From: JAWXUK01 sp044432725
GTDB lineage: Bacteria; Bacillota; Clostridia; Oscillospirales; Oscillospiraceae
DNA: 32,888 nt
Assembly: GCA_044432725.1 (NCBI GenBank)
Contig: JAWXUL010000029.1
Coordinates: 1 to 32,888, forward strand
Direction of reading: 5' to 3'
The notes under the pieces are model-generated. The model saw nothing but the letters and a program-made list of their open reading frames with translations, was not told where the DNA came from and made no database searches. Position numbers and translations under genes: made by a program. Below, piece by piece: positions 24,822 through 31,062 of this stretch; position 1 is the stretch's first letter, and every line of letters begins with the position of its first letter.

Positions 24822-26164
24822 TTATCGCAACTCCTTCTTTCCCTCTTTCCTTTTTTTAGGTAACTTTTCCTGAATCAACTCCTGTATTCTCTCTAAAAGA
24901 CCAAGTTTCTCGAAAAACTCTTTCACCTCATCCAACTTGAAAATTGACACAATTTCTGCTTTGAATCTGCGTAAGTAAGTTAATTCTTCCTTAGTTTCTT
25001 CCAATTCTTGTTTAAGCTTTGTATTTTCCTTGCTAAATTTCAGCACAGTGGAAGTAGACTTCAATCCAGAAATTTCTTTCTTTTGCTCTACAATCACCTT
25101 TTCTTTTTCGATAATCTCCTTTTTCGCCACGTTTAAGTCCTTTTTCAGCTTTTTCTCTTTGTTTTTACCAGAAAGCTGCTGTTTTGCGAGAGTTTTGACT
25201 TCCTCAAACTCATCTTTATCTACGGTAACTTTATTGCCTAACAGTGCAGTCTTTTCTTGAATCTCATCAATGCTTTTGATTTTGACAGATTTGTCCGTAG
25301 CTTCGGCAAGAAAATTCTCTAAAACTGTGAGATTTTCTTCCAACTTATCATTTTCTTTGGATAATTTCTCCCCACATCCCTGTTCTTTCGCTACCTTAAA
25401 CTGTGCCACTGGCATATTTTTCTCTGTACTACCTCTTTCCCCACGTTGCAAGTCCAGATAACCAGAATCACGCATAAATTCAAAAAATCTATCTTGAAGC
25501 AAAGTGTAGGATTTTTCTAAACGTGTATTTCCCTCTGAATCCACAATATTTGAGGACTTTCACTTCTTTGAATGGCTAACTTGGGTAATTATCTCTTTGA
25601 TTGTTCCTCTTTTTTCGACATCTTTACACCTTTTTGACCAACGCACCTCTTTTCCTACTACAGGAACGTACATCACATGAAGATGGTAGTGGAAGACATC
25701 TTTCCCTAGTCGTTCTGATACTTACTGATTTTTCTCACACCCCAAGAGTACATCCTTCAGGCGTCTGCGTGCATGACAGCCGACAAAATATATTCTTCTC
25801 CACCCACTTCTTTCACGGCATATTCATAAACTTTTTGAAAAAATTCAAGTGCAAAGTCATATCCACCATGCTTTTCAAAGTATTCTGTATTCACATCAAA
25901 CAAAAACTCGTCCATAATGGTGGCATCTGGTTTTAACCCTTTGGTAGAAATCTTGCCAGATTCACGCATTTTGTCGAATGTTTCTAAGTAGCCACCCTCT
26001 GGATTTTTGAAATAAAAATTCAGATCTGATTTTTCTAACTGTACATCTTGGTTTGAGTATTGCTTATTTTTCCTCTCATTATGCCTTTCGATATTTCCGA
26101 CTCTGGAGCGAGAGTATTCTCCATTTCTAACCACAGTGTAGTCAATTCCAGTATTTCTTGGCAC
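24822..26164 (-). pseudogene. mobV: MobV-family (Mob/Pre) relaxase, broken by an insertion and two nonsense codons
   Basis: The start is probably GTG 26164, 7 nt after AAAGGAGG. N-terminal motif RVGNIERHNERKN is the MobV motif I region; SAVMHADE and FHYHLHVMYVPVV carry the conserved His/Asp/Glu of motif III; WSKRCKD, QVSHSKK and LLQDRFFEFMRDSGY follow; the C-terminal 180 residues are coiled coil. Reconstructed length is 438 residues, normal for the family. Lesions: a 26-nt insertion (25737-25762) between the HAD Asp and the next Glu codon, an in-frame TAA (25724-25722) and TGA (25562-25560) at the expected Trp of HSKKW. Removal of the 26 nt restores the frame exactly. The product would nick oriT for mobilization; it is now inactive unless suppressed. 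A few hydrophobic PRK-type repeats upstream of the start are in frame but untranslated by this start choice. Confidence 0.85.
25737..25762. mobile_element. 26-nt mini-insertion in the relaxase gene
   Basis: The plus strand reads ACACCCCAAGAGTACATCC and ends TTCAGGC. Deleting exactly these 26 nt joins GAC and GAG codons, giving HADEKNQ in the relaxase frame. About 20 of 26 positions match a copy at 32614-32640 (GCACCCCAAGGGTACTTCC and on), and it resembles the 25-nt insertion at 31234. Confidence 0.7.
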
Positions 26165-26314
26165 TGGCAAGCCTCCTTTATACACAAATTTTCTTGGGTA
26201 TGGTATAACTTTGTACGCATATTTTCTTGGGAGTGGTAGGCTAATTTCTTTGGAGCGAGGCGACTTTGGGATGAACTAATTGGGAACGGACAGCTTTGGA
26301 ACGAAAGTGTGTAA

Positions 26315-26354
26315 CCCACTATGACACTTTCAACGAGTTGAAAGATGTCGTGGG
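26315..26354. other. Candidate oriT hairpin upstream of the relaxase
   Basis: CCCAC-TAT-GACA-CTTTCAA-CGAG-TTGAAAG-A-TGTC-GTGGG: 16 paired bases with two small bulges, about 150 bp upstream of the relaxase start. In the MobV/pMV158 family the origin of transfer is an imperfect hairpin in front of mob. Two further hairpins follow (CCAAAAC-AA-GTTTTGG at 26385-26400, and 26430-26452). The 26165-26638 stretch contains no gene I can support. Confidence 0.45.
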
Positions 26355-26360
26355 CTGCTC

Positions 26361-26382
26361 ACCTAAAGGTACTTCTTCCACC
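26361..26382. repeat. Possible diverged copy of the 25-nt mini-insertion
   Basis: ACCTAAAGGTACTTCTTCC shares the AAAGG-ACTTC core and order with the insertions at 31234-31258 and 32614-32640. Lies between two hairpins of the putative transfer origin. Weak match. Confidence 0.3.
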
Positions 26383-26429
26383 AGCCAAAACAAGTTTTGG
26401 GGTGTCAGGTCGTGCGAGCAGGGGGAATG

Positions 26430-26452
26430 TGGGAGAACGAATCGTTCTCCCA
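26430..26452. repeat. Near-perfect 11-bp palindrome followed by a T-run
   Basis: TGGGAGAACGA-A-TCGTTCTCCCA followed by T5 on the plus strand. It is either an intrinsic terminator or part of the transfer-origin region. Confidence 0.6.
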
Positions 26453-26565
26453 TTTTTGGAGCGAAAAAGCCACCCCACAAAGCCTTTTCCCTTTGCTCAA
26501 ATTCTTTGCTAGGCTGTCTTTTGGGACGTAAGACGAAGGTAAGGGGACGTTTTTTGAGTGGGGAA

Positions 26566-26638
26566 TTGGTATCACTTTGATGTCAGAACCTGCACCAAAG
26601 TGATACCAAACCACGCAAAATGCACCACTTTGATGTCA
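26566..26638. repeat. Inverted and direct repeats next to the ParR-like gene
   Basis: A 14-bp perfect inverted repeat TTGGTATCACTTTG (26566-26579, complement at 26596-26609) is combined with a 13-bp direct repeat CACTTTGATGTCA at 26573-26585 and 26626-26638, the latter ending at the ParR-like stop. Iteron-like; could be a partition or transfer site, or an operator. Confidence 0.55.
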
Positions 26639-26956
26639 TTAGAAACTGTCAATGAAATCAAATGCCTTCTGAATATCCTCTTCCGAATTACATTCTGCCA
26701 GAGTTTCCACTTCGCCTTCCTGAATTTTCTCCACAGAAACCACTTGAATTTTCCCTACTTCCTCCTGAATTATTTTTCTGATTTCAGGTAACAAGTCAGC
26801 TTCTTCCTTTTCAGCAAAAAAGTGATTGACTGCCTGCGTAAAAAGCTGACTATAGGAACGATATTTCTGTTTATCCATAGTTTCTAGGTAGTTTCAAGCC
26901 TGTTTGTCTCCCTCTTTGCTTAAATCTAAGCGAATGGTGAAAGATTTCTTCTTCAT
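26639..26956 (-). pseudogene. ParR-like partner of the ParM-like ATPase, with an in-frame TGA
   Basis: Starts at ATG 26956 in a TAATG overlap with the ParM stop. The frame reads MKKKSFTIRLDLSKEGDKQA, then TGA (26896-26894) where a Trp would fit, then NYLETMDKQKYRSYSQLFTQ and a Glu-rich helical tail, 105 residues in all. The beta-strand TIRLDLS followed by helices, position behind parM and length fit a ribbon-helix-helix centromere-binding adaptor. Translation could restart at ATG 26878 (79 residues, no clear ribosome site) but would lack the DNA-binding strand. Homology is inferred from layout and remembered family patterns. Confidence 0.6.
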
Positions 26957-28086
26957 TAAACCATGCTCCCTTGTTTTCCAGCACGTTCTTTGCAAATAAA
27001 TTCATATCCCTTAGCCGTTGCACAAATATCTTCGATATAGCAACTTGAAAAAAGATTAAGCCCAAAGGCTTAATCTTTTTGATTGAAAGCATAGCTTTCA
27101 ATCTCTGTGATTTTCTTAAGAAAATCACAGTCAACTTGACTATTGAGCAAGATTGAATCAGAAATAATGACAAAGTCATTATTTCTTCAAACAACAGCTT
27201 TGCTGTTGTTTGAAAGTTTGACAAGGTCAAACTTTATTCAAGATGCTATAATATTGACTCGATTTCCCTGAAAATCTCCAAAATTCTTCACCAGACAACT
27301 ACCACCACCCACAACATAAAGCCGCATCAAATCTGGGTTATACTCTCTTTCACGAAGCCGACGGAAGATACCGTGGACATAATTTACTGCACTTTCACGG
27401 ACAGATTTTAAGAACTTTTCATCAATATCAGCCGTACCACTGCGAAGAATACTCTCAATCTGGCTATCTTGTAAGGTAATACCATGGGTTTTCAGAAAAT
27501 TTTCACGAACCGACAAAATACACTGGTATACCCCAAACTTTTCAGTGAAGCACTTCTCTTGGACTGGGACTTTATCGTTGATGTACATGATGTTCATTGT
27601 TCCGTTTCCGATGTCAGCAAGGATATTTACGCCAGAGAACTGGTAAATCCGAGAATAAATTGCTGAAAACCCTTGTGGGTAGACGTTACAATCAGCAAAT
27701 TCTACCTGATATTCCTTGCCACGGAAAGAAAACTCCACTTCTTTGTTTCGTAAAAGATAAGTTTTGAAACTATCTTTCTGCTCCGACATCCAACTAAGTG
27801 GCAAGCCTACAGCTAGATGAACTTTTCCAGAATAAATCTTTCGAAAATCCATTTCTTTTGCGATGCCTGCAAGGGTGAGGATATAAAAGTCCTCGTCATT
27901 TACCTTATCTGCCACGAATTCCTTGTGTTCTCCACCGATTGTGTAGAATTTACCGTTATAAGTAAGCAGATTATTTTTGAAGGTAGGTTCTTTCTCAAAA
28001 ACTTCTACTCCTGTTTTGAAACAGGTACTTGCCGTCTTGATATTGCCATATCCGTGGTCAATACCGATAATAATTGTGTCATTCAT
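26956..28086 (-). pseudogene. parM: ParM/StbA-like actin-fold ATPase, split by a 213-nt insertion
   Basis: Start ATG 28086 (8 nt after AAGGAG) is preferred to ATG 28092 (2 nt after it). The phosphate-1 motif IGIDHGYGNIKTAS opens the protein; ADIGNGTMNIMYI is the phosphate-2 and YVVGGGSCLV the adenosine motif. The frame then hits TGA just after NRVNIIAS. The family's C-terminal signature DICATAKGYE lies 200 nt further on, in frame with a tail ending GKQGSMV and TAA. Deleting 27038-27250 joins them as NIIEDICATAKGYE, a 305-residue protein of normal length. ParM-like filaments segregate plasmids or move conjugative elements. The truncated product lacks the last helix and is probably defective. 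Confidence 0.88.
27038..27250. mobile_element. 213-nt hairpin-array insertion element with terminal inverted repeats and TA duplication
   Basis: Ends: TAGCAACTTGAA (27038-27049) and its near complement TTCAAGATGCTA (27237-27248), flanked by TA on both sides (27036-27037, 27249-27250). Inside, seven hairpins abut with almost no spacers: 27049-27080 (14 bp, loop CAAA), 27081-27103 (10 bp, loop ATA), 27105-27130 (11 bp, loop TTAA), 27131-27156 (imperfect), 27160-27186 (12 bp, loop AAA), 27186-27214 (13 bp, loop TTT), 27213-27235 (10 bp, loop AAG). No ORF. The size, TIRs and TA target are those of a MITE of the IS630/mariner type, but the chain of unrelated perfect hairpins is not a MITE feature I know. 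Exact excision plus one TA restores parM. Confidence 0.88.
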
Positions 28087-28106
28087 ATTCATTTCTCCTT
28101 CTTTCG

Positions 28107-28307
28107 TTAAATTTTCTCTCCATCTTCGCCTAAAATGACTTTCAGCAAAGATTTTTCTGGAATCAAATACTTTTTCCCTGACTTAAAACAGGGTAGCTCG
28201 CCAGAGATACAGAGCTGACGAATGCGATATGGGGATAAGCCATCAATCATTTTGCTCGCTTCTGTGATGTTCAATAGCTTAACCCTTGGGTTGATTTGTT
28301 CTTTCAT
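28107..28307 (-). CDS. Excisionase-like helix-turn-helix protein
   Basis: 66 residues with AGGAGG 9 nt before ATG 28307. LLNITEASKMIDGLSPYRIR is a MerR/excisionase-type winged helix-turn-helix start, followed by the wing (GELPCFKSGKKYLIPEKSL). It resembles the small DNA-binding proteins that control excision or copy functions of integrative elements. It lies 20 nt upstream of parM in the same direction, so it may begin a control/partition operon with parM and the ParR-like gene. Confidence 0.75.
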   Translation of the reverse strand: MKEQINPRVKLLNITEASKMIDGLSPYRIRQLCISGELPCFKSGKKYLIPEKSLLKVILGEDGEKI

Positions 28308-28338
28308 AAAAATACACCTCCTTTTGTTTGGACTTCAC

Positions 28339-28353
28339 GTCACTTTATGTGAC
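28339..28353. promoter_or_regulatory. Small palindrome between divergent HTH genes
   Basis: GTCAC-TTTAT-GTGAC, 15 bp, in the 250-bp divergent region between the excisionase-like and XRE genes. Operator candidate for either regulator. Confidence 0.4.
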
Positions 28354-28421
28354 AAGTAAATATTACCACACCAAACCCTTTTGTGCCGTATGTCCAAAAA
28401 GTGGGATTTATTATTGAAACC

Positions 28422-28470
28422 GAAAAAAATCCAAAACCTTAGCCGTGAAGCTATGATTTGGGATTTTTTC
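28422..28470. terminator. Hairpin with A- and T-tracts between divergent genes
   Basis: GAAAAAAATCC plus AAA pairs with TTT and GGATTTTTTC with one bulged G; an inner TAGC-CGTGAA-GCTA hairpin fills the loop. Looks like an intrinsic terminator that isolates the two divergent units, or a leader structure. Confidence 0.5.
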
Positions 28471-28503
28471 ACAGATATGTCGAGAAATGAGGAACGATTT
28501 TCC

Positions 28504-28532
28504 TTGATATATGCTATATTTTAGGCTATAAT
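28504..28532 (+). promoter_or_regulatory. Sigma-A promoter of the XRE regulator
   Basis: TTGATA (28504-28509), 17 nt, TATAAT (28527-28532), 26 nt before ATG 28558. Confidence 0.75.
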
Positions 28533-28557
28533 GAAGAAAAGCGAAAGGAGATTGATT

Positions 28558-29436
28558 ATGTTAGAAGGAGGTACACTAGGCGAGCGTTTGTATGATTTAC
28601 GGAAAACCAATGGTTACAAAAACACCGAATCTTTGGCACAAGCGACTGGAATCCCTAAATCTACACTGAATCATTACGAAAATGACGAGAAAAATCAGTC
28701 TGTCAGCTATGTAAATCTGGTCGCTTTGGCTAAATTCTATGGAGTAACCACAGATTATTTGCTGGGCGTGACTACTTGCGACAAAGAAGTGCACAGTGAT
28801 GTGGCTGACTTTAAATTGACAGATGAAGCCATATCTGTACTTAAAGGCGATGGATTGAATCATAAATTACTGTGTAACCTGCTCACAAACGAGAACTTTC
28901 CCACCTTTTTAAGAAATATGGAGATTTTTGTGGACGATTTAGCAAGTAAGCGAATTTCTGCCTTGAATTATGACTTGGAGCAGATTCAAAGGGAACTTTC
29001 CAATACAGAGCTACCACCAGAAGAAGAAAAGCACCTAGCCACACTGAAAGCTGGGCAAATTCAGTCGGATAGATACTTTAAGTCTGTGTTATATGAGGAT
29101 TTGGATAAAATTATACTAGAAATTCGTGAGAGCCATTCAAAAAATAAGAAAGACCCCTACAATTACTTGCAAGGTGCTGATGTTTCAAGAAAAATCACAG
29201 AGCTTATGAAGGGGATGGCTCGTGTTAGCTTTGTGCGAAAAAAGGCTCTCATTCAACAAATGGACAAGATGGTTGCTGTTTTGCTAACACTTACAGATAT
29301 ATCGAATGAAAATGAAGAAGAAATGGCATTGCGACGAATTTTAGCCTTGGATGGGCATACTCCAGAGGAATTGACACAGGAGGACAAGGAGGAAGTTCTG
29401 GGGATTTTGAGGAAATATAATAAGGTTTGGGGGTGA
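28558..29436 (+). CDS. XRE-family transcriptional regulator with helical C-terminal domain
   Basis: 292 residues from ATG 28558 (AAAGGAG upstream); the frame from 28531 overlaps the -10 box. The HTH_3 domain covers residues 5-65: LGERLYDLRKTNGYKNTESL, then AQATGIPKSTLNHYEND (recognition helix) and LAKFYGVTTDYLLG. The remaining 220 residues are highly charged and helical with no recognised domain. Probably controls the island's own genes; divergent from the excisionase-like gene. Confidence 0.85.
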   Translation: MLEGGTLGERLYDLRKTNGYKNTESLAQATGIPKSTLNHYENDEKNQSVSYVNLVALAKFYGVTTDYLLGVTTCDKEVHSDVADFKLTDEAISVLKGDGLNHKLLCNLLTNENFPTFLRNMEIFVDDLASKRISALNYDLEQIQRELSNTELPPEEEKHLATLKAGQIQSDRYFKSVLYEDLDKIILEIRESHSKNKKDPYNYLQGADVSRKITELMKGMARVSFVRKKALIQQMDKMVAVLLTLTDISNENEEEMALRRILALDGHTPEELTQEDKEEVLGILRKYNKVWG

Positions 29437-29448
29437 GGTTATATTGAA

Positions 29449-29484
29449 AAAGGTCATAACTATGAAGCACCAGATATGACCTTT
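29449..29484. terminator. Inverted repeat between convergent genes
   Basis: AAAGGTCATA (29449-29458) and TATGACCTTT (29475-29484) are a perfect 10-bp pair around 16 nt, between the XRE gene and the convergent membrane protein gene. No U-run follows. Confidence 0.4.
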
Positions 29485-29493
29485 ATCACTGTG

Positions 29494-29943
29494 TTAAATT
29501 TTGTCAGTTCCCTTGAGATATATTTTTTGAAGAAACCAAAATATAATCCCACCCCAAATATAAGCAAATAAGTCCCAGATATCTGTTACTGCCGATTCTT
29601 TTACTAATGGTGCAAAATACTCCCAGATCAAACCACAGCAAAATGTGAAACTTAATATTTCTGAAAGTCGAACCATTGCTATTTTCTTTTTTCTTAACAA
29701 TATATTACTATATGAAAGAACCCAAATAGGAGCAAGAACATCATTAAAATAGCACTTTAGAAAATGATGAAGGAGTCCTGCTGTTATCTCTTTGAAAATG
29801 ATATTATTTAGCAAATATAGCAAAGATGCAACTGTGAGAACACTGAAATAAAAGTACAATGTTTTTCGTTTTTCCTTAATTTTCAAAATAGAGACAAAAA
29901 CAACACAGTAAGAATAATACCTCCAGCTATTTGAAACATACAA
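29494..29943 (-). CDS. Small polytopic membrane protein, possibly frameshifted near its start
   Basis: Up to 149 residues from TTG 29943, with about four helices and a conserved-looking segment GLIWEYFAPLVKESAVTD followed by IWDLFAYIWGG, a WEY...D-x-x-D layout seen in VanZ/DUF2238-like proteins. The only ATG with a plausible site (29939, after AGTGGTG) is in another frame and reads MFQIAGGIILTVLFLSLF before a stop. That is a better membrane helix than the TTG frame gives, and a one-base slip in the T-run near 29893 would join it to the main frame. Either a TTG start or a frameshifted gene. Function unknown. Confidence 0.55.
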   Translation of the reverse strand: MYVSNSWRYYSYCVVFVSILKIKEKRKTLYFYFSVLTVASLLYLLNNIIFKEITAGLLHHFLKCYFNDVLAPIWVLSYSNILLRKKKIAMVRLSEILSFTFCCGLIWEYFAPLVKESAVTDIWDLFAYIWGGIIFWFLQKIYLKGTDKI

Positions 29944-29972
29944 TCACCACTTTCTTATTTTTCTTGCTACTA

Positions 29973-30212
29973 TCACCCAATGCGACCTGATGCTTTCAAA
30001 GTATTATAGCAGCTAGTACACAAATTAGTTTTGAGTATAGAGCTAGAATTACTTGTACCAAAATTGAATTCTTTTTTGCAATATCCACAAGCTATGGTTT
30101 TGTTTGACGAACTACTTGAGCCACTTGAACTGGTCGGTGTGCAACTTGACAATAAAGAAGTTATACATAAGGAACATATTACAATTTTACAAGTTTTTGA
30201 AAATTTTATCAT
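29973..30212 (-). CDS. Small lipoprotein with a CxxC...CxxC zinc-ribbon-like tail
   Basis: 79 residues. Basic start, hydrophobic VICSLCITSLLSS and a lipobox LLSSC (lipidated Cys24), then a Ser/Thr linker and CGYCKKEF ... LCTSCYNTL, two CxxC pairs that could bind zinc. The ribosome site is weak (GTGAGATG). No family recognised. Follows the direction of the membrane protein gene after a 29-nt gap, so the two may be co-transcribed. Confidence 0.6.
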   Translation of the reverse strand: MIKFSKTCKIVICSLCITSLLSSCTPTSSSGSSSSSNKTIACGYCKKEFNFGTSNSSSILKTNLCTSCYNTLKASGRIG

Positions 30213-30312
30213 TACATCTCACATCATTAAATATTTTCTACATAGCTTTATCACATTTATTTGCAATCACTCTATGATTACAAATTATAACCCAATTAGA
30301 AGAAATTGTCAA

Positions 30313-30341
30313 GGTAATTATGCAATCTTTTTATAATTACC
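30313..30341. repeat. 9-bp inverted repeat in the divergent intergenic region
   Basis: GGTAATTAT (30313-30321) and ATAATTACC (30333-30341) are a perfect pair around 11 nt, between the lipoprotein and the ribbon-helix-helix gene. Could be the operator of the latter. Confidence 0.35.
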
Positions 30342-30404
30342 ATTATGCACATTACATAAGGTTATCCAATAAAGTACAATATATAATTAGAAAGGAGTGG
30401 TACA

Positions 30405-30587
30405 ATGGAACCTTTTAAGCTAGAGAAAGATGCAGATAAAATTTCTTCAATAAACAGAACTATAAGAATGAAGCCTGAAATCTTTGAAAAAATCACCATT
30501 TTGAGTGAGGAATCAGGTATTTCTTTCAACAAAATAGCAAATCAGTGTCTGGAATACGCTCTTGATAATATGGAAAAAAAATCATGA
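30405..30587 (+). CDS. Ribbon-helix-helix (Arc/MetJ-type) DNA-binding protein
   Basis: 60 residues, GAAAGGAG before the ATG. INRTIRMKPEIFEKITILSE gives the beta-strand followed by helix A, and SGISFNKIANQCLEYALDNM helix B, the Arc-repressor layout. Stand-alone with no toxin gene next to it. A TATAAT lies at 30382-30387 but no good -35. Terminated by the hairpin at 30610. Confidence 0.7.
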   Translation: MEPFKLEKDADKISSINRTIRMKPEIFEKITILSEESGISFNKIANQCLEYALDNMEKKS

Positions 30588-30609
30588 ATCAACAACGAAT
30601 CTCCATTTA

Positions 30610-30638
30610 CCCTCTACTACCTCACAAGTAGTAGAGGG
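30610..30638 (+). terminator. Intrinsic terminator after the ribbon-helix-helix gene
   Basis: CCCTCTACTAC-CTCACAA-GTAGTAGAGGG, 11 perfect bp, followed by ATTTTC. Confidence 0.8.
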
Positions 30639-30646
30639 ATTTTCTA

Positions 30647-30675
30647 TTGACAAGAGCTAGAATATGCGTTATACT
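30647..30675 (+). promoter_or_regulatory. Sigma-A promoter of the XRE/recombinase operon
   Basis: TTGACA (30647-30652), 17 nt, TATACT (30670-30675). Confidence 0.75.
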
Positions 30676-30705
30676 ATACTCACAAAACAAAGGAGGTGTC
30701 ACCCA

Positions 30706-31059
30706 TTGACCATAGTTTCCGACAGGCTAAAAGAACTCCGTGCCACCATCGGTCTATCCCAAACCAAGCTAGGACAACTGGCAAACTGCACCCAAGCCAA
30801 GATAAACCGATATGAAAACGGCAACACAGAGCCACCATTTCCAGTGCTGATGTGGTACGCAGATTACTTTGACGTATCCCTAGATTACATCTTCGGTCGC
30901 ACCGACAACCCCAAAGGCACAACCTTTGAAGCTATCCCAAAATACACGGAAGAAAATAAAGACTTTCAGAAGTTCATAGAGATGTGCTTCGACCCAACAT
31001 CACCCATGCACAAAAGACTAAAAGAAACCATGCTAAACATGGCGAAAGAGGAGGAATAA
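30706..31059 (+). CDS. XRE-family repressor upstream of the serine recombinase
   Basis: 117 residues from TTG 30706, 9 nt after AGGAGG; the ATG at 30664 lies before the promoter's -10 box and cannot be the start. HTH_3 at residues 1-60: DRLKELRATIGLSQTKLGQL, then NCTQAKINRYENG and YFDVSLDYIFGRTD. The C-terminus is acidic and helical. It is followed after 3 nt by the recombinase, so it probably controls it. Both genes use TTG starts. Confidence 0.85.
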   Translation: MTIVSDRLKELRATIGLSQTKLGQLANCTQAKINRYENGNTEPPFPVLMWYADYFDVSLDYIFGRTDNPKGTTFEAIPKYTEENKDFQKFIEMCFDPTSPMHKRLKETMLNMAKEEE

Positions 31060-31062
31060 TAT

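Noticed and set aside
24822..25544. An independent 240-residue coiled-coil protein
   Set aside because: Its first residues continue in frame from the relaxase motifs upstream of the TGA, so it is the relaxase C-terminus.
25560..26896. A genetic code with TGA as Trp for this organism
   Set aside because: Chromosomal genes in the window use TGG for Trp and end in TGA (for example at 9573, 10154, 11891, 18535 and 21300).
26871..27230. A 119-residue minus-strand frame through the hairpin array
   Set aside because: It is a chance frame formed by the insertion. Its last part is out of frame with the real ParM tail and the ParR-like start, and it has no ribosome site.
27049..27235. The hairpin array as a parC centromere or a stack of terminators
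   Set aside because: It lies inside the parM coding frame, has terminal inverted repeats with a TA duplication, and exact removal restores ParM; centromeres of this type use direct repeats outside the gene.
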